NCBI GenBank assembly: GCA_002778635.1
Contig: PFAS01000049.1
Coordinates: 1-7,246, forward strand
Origin: Candidatus Falkowbacteria bacterium CG10_big_fil_rev_8_21_14_0_10_43_11
GTDB lineage: Bacteria > Patescibacteriota > Patescibacteriia > Patescibacteriales > XYC2-FULL-47-12
DNA: 7,246 nt
Direction of reading: 5' to 3'
Below the pieces are notes generated by a model, which had not been told where the DNA came from, did no database searches, and worked only from the letters and a program-made list of their open reading frames with translations. This document shows, one piece after another, positions 4,333-7,246 of the stretch (the stretch's first letter is position 1; each line of letters begins with the position of its first letter). The position numbers were made by a program, and so were the translations under genes.

Positions 4333-7216
4333 AACTTTTTACTTTCTCCATCTCCTCCCAATTATCGCCCGCGCTCACATCCGCGATGATTGGCACTTTC
4401 AGTTTAATTACTTTTTCCATTTCTTCCTTTACAATTGCCGCCACTTTTTTAACCAAATTATCTTTTACTTCAATGACTAATTCATCGTGAACTTGCAACA
4501 ATATTTTAACTTCCCCGGCTTGTTTGTCAAATTCGTGGTTATTCGTTTTAAAATTTGCGGCTATTCGTTCGTATACTTTAATCATCGCGATTTTCATAAT
4601 GTCCGCGGCCGTGCCCTGCAGGGGCGTATTAATCGCCGTGCGTTCGGCCGCCTTGCGGATTTGAATAGTGGAGGAGTTAATTTCCGGGATTTGGCGCGTT
4701 CGGCCGAATAATGTTTCCGCGTAGCCCGAGACTTGCGCGGTTTTGACGCAACTATCAATATAATTTTTAACGCCGGCATAAGTCGTGAAATATTTATCAA
4801 TAAATTCTTTGGCGCGCCATTGCGGAATGTCCGCGGTTTGCGACAAGCCAAAAGCGCCTTGGCCGTAAATAATGCCAAAATTTATCGCTTTGGCTTCGCG
4901 GCGCATGGCGGGCGTAACTTTATCTAACGGAACTTCGTTAATCGCGGCCGCGGTGGCGGCATGAATGTCTTCGCCCGCTTTGAACGCGGCAATCATTTTG
5001 GCATCTCCGGACATGGCGGCCGCGAGGCGCAGTTCAATCTGCGAGTAGTCGGCGGAAATAAGTTTATAGCCGCGGCGGGCGATAAAAGCGCGGCGGATTT
5101 TTTTGCCCTCGTCGGTGCGCGTGGGAATGTTTTGTAAATTCGGTTCGGACGAAGACAGCCGGCCGGTCGCGGTAATGGTTTGATTAAAGCTGGTATGCAC
5201 GCGCCCGGTTTTATCCGCCAGTTTCGGCAATGCTTTAATGTAGGTATTCTGCAGTTTAGCGAGTTCGCGGTAGCGCACCATTAAATCAATAATTTCATGT
5301 TGGCCGCGCAGTTTATACAATTCATCCGCGCCGGTAGAGTAGCCGGTTTTAGTGCGTTTTACCAAATGCGTTGGAATATTTAACTTGGCAAATAATATCT
5401 CCTGTAGTTGTTGCGGGGAATTCACGTTAAAAGTTTTGCCGGCTAGTTTTTGAATTTTACGCTCCAGCTCTTTCAATTCTTTAGAGAAATTTTTTTCTAA
5501 ATTAGCCAAATAGGGAATGTCCAGTTTTATGCCCGTTTTTTCCATTTCCGCCAAAACGCGCACCAGCGGCATTTCAATTTCACGGAATAATTCGTCCAGT
5601 TTTTTATTTTTCAGTTCCGGCGCTAATTTTTGGTAAAGCCGAAAAGTAAAGTCCGCGTCCTCGCAGGAATATGGCGCCAGCCGTTCAACCGGTACCTCGC
5701 TGAAAGTTATTTTATTTCGGCCGGCGCCGAGCAAATCTTCTTTGGAAATTTTTTGATAGTTTAAATAGTTAAAACTTGCGGCATCCAAACTGTGCTGGCG
5801 CGTTCCCGGGTTCAGCAGGTAAGACGCGACCATAGTGTCAAAATAAATTCCTTCAACTGTTAAACCGTTGCTTTCCATAACTTCGACGTCAAATTTGGCA
5901 TTATGGCAGATTTTTTTTATTTTTTTATCCTCAAAAATCGGCCTTAATTTTTCAGTTATGTAACTTATATCCAAACCTCTAGATTTGTTGTTTTTTTCTT
6001 GCCTGCCCTGCTTATTTTTTTCCCCACCAAATAAACTGGATTGTGTAGCGGCGTTATGCGTTGTGCGTTGTGCGTTATGCGTTTGGATGTAGTACGCCTC
6101 GCCTTCTTTCCACGAGAAACTAATGCCCAGCAGTTCCGCTTCCAGCTGATTAAAATTAGCCGTTTCCGTGTCAAAAGCGAATTTGGTTTGTTTTTTTAGT
6201 TCCGCTAAAAATTTTTTAAATTTTGTTTCGTCGTCAACCAGTTGATACTTAAAATTATTCCGCACATAAGCGAATTTGTTTTGCTCGTCGTCCGCAGTTT
6301 TATTCACCGGCTGGAGTTTTTTGGTCAGTTCCTGCAAGCGGGGCAGAAGCGAGCGGAATTCTAGTTCGTTAAAAACGCGCACGACTTCGTTCATGTCAAA
6401 ATCGCGCGTTTTGGCTTTGGCTAAATCAAAATCAAGCGGCACGTCGCAGACAATGGTCGCCAGTTTTTTGCTTAACAGCGCTTTGTCCTTATGTTCTTTT
6501 AATAATTCCAAAACTCTCGGTTTGATTTTTTTTACGGCCGCCGGTTTATTAAGCTGTTGATATAAATTTTCCAAAGTTTGAAAATCTAAAAGCAAATCAA
6601 TCGCGCCTTTTTCGCCGATGCCCGGTACGCCCGGAATATTATCGGACGGGTCGCCGCGCAGGGCTTTGTAATCAATCATCTGCTCCGGTTTTAAGCCGTC
6701 AAAACGCTGTTCAACTTGCTTGGCGTCGTAAAGCAGACTGTCCGACAAGCCGTGGCTCATGGTATAAACTTTGGTGTGGCTGTCAACCAGTTGTAAAGTG
6801 TCCAAGTCGCCGGTGACGATTATACTTTCAACGTTTTTTTCGGTTTTATTGGCAATCGCGCCGATTAAATCGTCGGCTTCATAGCCCTGCCGTTCAAAAA
6901 TAGGAATGTTGAAGGCGGTGGCGATTTCTTTGACGCGTCCGATTTGCGCGTACAATTCATCCGGCGCTTTCACGCGCTTCGCTTTGTACTCTTTGTATTC
7001 CTCGTGCCGAAAAGTCGGCCCTTTTTTATCCAGCGTTAAAACAACATACTCGGGCTTAAATTCTTTCAGCGCTTTTAATAAGACCATGGTAAAACCATAG
7101 ACCGCGTTGGTGATTTCGCCGGTTTTGGTTTTCATTGTCGTCGGCAGGGCGTGGAAACTGCGGTGAATCAGCGCGTTGCCGTCAATAATTAAGAGTTTTT
7201 GCTTGGATTTGGGCAT
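4331..7216 (-). CDS. polA: DNA polymerase I (5' nuclease, proofreading and polymerase domains)
   Basis: This repair and Okazaki-fragment polymerase is complete in all three domains. The 5' nuclease (about 1-295) has LLIIDGNALIHRSFHAL, YEADDLIGAIA (112-122), TGDLDTLQLV (135-144) and GDPSDNIPGVPGIGEKGA (188-205). The 3'-5' exonuclease keeps DTET (D349, E351), D443 in HNAKFD, and Y516/D520 in YSCEDAD, so proofreading should work. The polymerase has motif A SADYSQIELR (D723), motif B RREAKAINFGIIYG (R772, K776, F780, Y784) and motif C QVHDELVIEV (D911). It is 961 residues against 928 in E. coli. Offsets from E. coli numbering are -6 at D355, +19 at D424, +18 at D705 and +29 at D882. This places about 25 extra residues in the exonuclease domain and 11 in the palm, at the two repeat tracts. 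The start at 7216 gives the normal N-terminus; no Shine-Dalgarno is visible, and the promoter is probably beyond the window. Confidence 0.97.
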   Translation of the reverse strand: MPKSKQKLLIIDGNALIHRSFHALPTTMKTKTGEITNAVYGFTMVLLKALKEFKPEYVVLTLDKKGPTFRHEEYKEYKAKRVKAPDELYAQIGRVKEIATAFNIPIFERQGYEADDLIGAIANKTEKNVESIIVTGDLDTLQLVDSHTKVYTMSHGLSDSLLYDAKQVEQRFDGLKPEQMIDYKALRGDPSDNIPGVPGIGEKGAIDLLLDFQTLENLYQQLNKPAAVKKIKPRVLELLKEHKDKALLSKKLATIVCDVPLDFDLAKAKTRDFDMNEVVRVFNELEFRSLLPRLQELTKKLQPVNKTADDEQNKFAYVRNNFKYQLVDDETKFKKFLAELKKQTKFAFDTETANFNQLEAELLGISFSWKEGEAYYIQTHNAQRTTHNAATQSSLFGGEKNKQGRQEKNNKSRGLDISYITEKLRPIFEDKKIKKICHNAKFDVEVMESNGLTVEGIYFDTMVASYLLNPGTRQHSLDAASFNYLNYQKISKEDLLGAGRNKITFSEVPVERLAPYSCEDADFTFRLYQKLAPELKNKKLDELFREIEMPLVRVLAEMEKTGIKLDIPYLANLEKNFSKELKELERKIQKLAGKTFNVNSPQQLQEILFAKLNIPTHLVKRTKTGYSTGADELYKLRGQHEIIDLMVRYRELAKLQNTYIKALPKLADKTGRVHTSFNQTITATGRLSSSEPNLQNIPTRTDEGKKIRRAFIARRGYKLISADYSQIELRLAAAMSGDAKMIAAFKAGEDIHAATAAAINEVPLDKVTPAMRREAKAINFGIIYGQGAFGLSQTADIPQWRAKEFIDKYFTTYAGVKNYIDSCVKTAQVSGYAETLFGRTRQIPEINSSTIQIRKAAERTAINTPLQGTAADIMKIAMIKVYERIAANFKTNNHEFDKQAGEVKILLQVHDELVIEVKDNLVKKVAAIVKEEMEKVIKLKVPIIADVSAGDNWEEMEKVKS
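4531..4574. repeat. ATTCGT-type repeat block inside polA palm domain
   Basis: ATTCGT occurs at 4531-4536, 4541-4546 and 4563-4568, followed by TTCGTAT (4568-4574). The order ATTCGTGG then ATTCGT repeats the pattern at 195-209 upstream of rpsT. The block encodes much of residues 882-895, part of a segment (to about 901) lying between the helix AMIKVYERIA and the strand ILLQVHDE, and it coincides with the 11 residues that this enzyme has over E. coli Pol I before catalytic D911. Confidence 0.65.
6051..6083. repeat. Heptamer tandem repeat (GCGTTRT)n inside polA
   Basis: Four consecutive heptamers begin at 6051 (GCGTTAT), 6058 (GCGTTGT), 6065 (GCGTTGT) and 6072 (GCGTTAT), plus a partial GCGTT at 6079-6083. 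On the minus strand they encode THNAQRTTHNA (polA residues 379-389) in a loop of the proofreading domain. Seven is not a multiple of three, so gain or loss of one or two units would shift the frame. Confidence 0.85.
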
Positions 7217-7246
7217 AAATATAATGCAAATATTATTCGCGGCATT

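Noticed and set aside
4192..4389. Plus-strand open frame across the polA-antitoxin gap
   Set aside because: It is antisense to a minus-strand frame with clear toxin-family motifs and has no ribosome site.
6051..6083. Heptamer array as a CRISPR or iteron array
   Set aside because: Units are contiguous without spacers, lie inside a conserved coding gene, and are far too short for CRISPR repeats. Iterons inside polA have no supporting context.
5965..6174. Alternative minus-strand frame through the heptamer region
   Set aside because: It is polA read in another phase. The heptamer array gives similar HNAQR peptides in more than one frame because seven is not divisible by three.
296..7216. tRNA, rRNA, insertion sequence or prophage genes
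   Set aside because: I looked on both strands and saw no tRNA-like cloverleaf, transposase motif or phage protein. The only mobile-like signals are the short repeats and the toxin-antitoxin remnant.

Overview
The window looks like a chromosomal segment from a Candidate Phyla Radiation (Patescibacteria) bacterium, probably Parcubacteria-like. This placement is inference from style. Housekeeping genes are fused to short repeat-encoded peptides of kinds often seen in CPR assemblies (AFAKAAADK, HNAQRTTHNA, SVILAKAGIQ), MurD is divergent, and Shine-Dalgarno sites are almost absent. TGA is a genuine stop (end of murD), so the window does not use the UGA=Gly code of Gracilibacteria/Absconditabacteria.

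Layout from left to right. Positions 1-295 hold an ATTCGT-rich repeat cluster and perhaps the tail of an upstream gene. Next is rpsT (ribosomal protein S20, +) with its terminator. A leftward pair follows: murD (peptidoglycan precursor synthesis) overlaps holA (clamp-loader delta subunit) by ATGA. At about 3025-3116 there is a compact divergent promoter region. From it an unrecognised 167-residue gene runs rightward, with the only good Shine-Dalgarno in the window, and ends at a strong terminator. The right half is leftward: polA (full three-domain DNA polymerase I), then a 5'-truncated HI1419/HigB-type toxin remnant, then an HI1420-type antitoxin that has outlived its toxin.

The main discovery signal is a set of at least five different short repeat families sitting inside, or forming the end of, coding sequences without breaking the frame. 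There are two in polA (a heptamer tandem array in the proofreading domain and an ATTCGT block just before catalytic motif C), two in murD (an AFAKAAADK module and a large palindrome), and one forming the C-terminal tail of the antitoxin. The ATTCGT block in polA resembles the intergenic cluster upstream of rpsT, so the same kind of element appears in both settings. This resembles the in-frame palindromic elements of Rickettsia, but with several families within 7 kb. For polA, comparison with E. coli catalytic-residue numbering locates the extra residues (about +25 and +11) exactly where the repeats lie.
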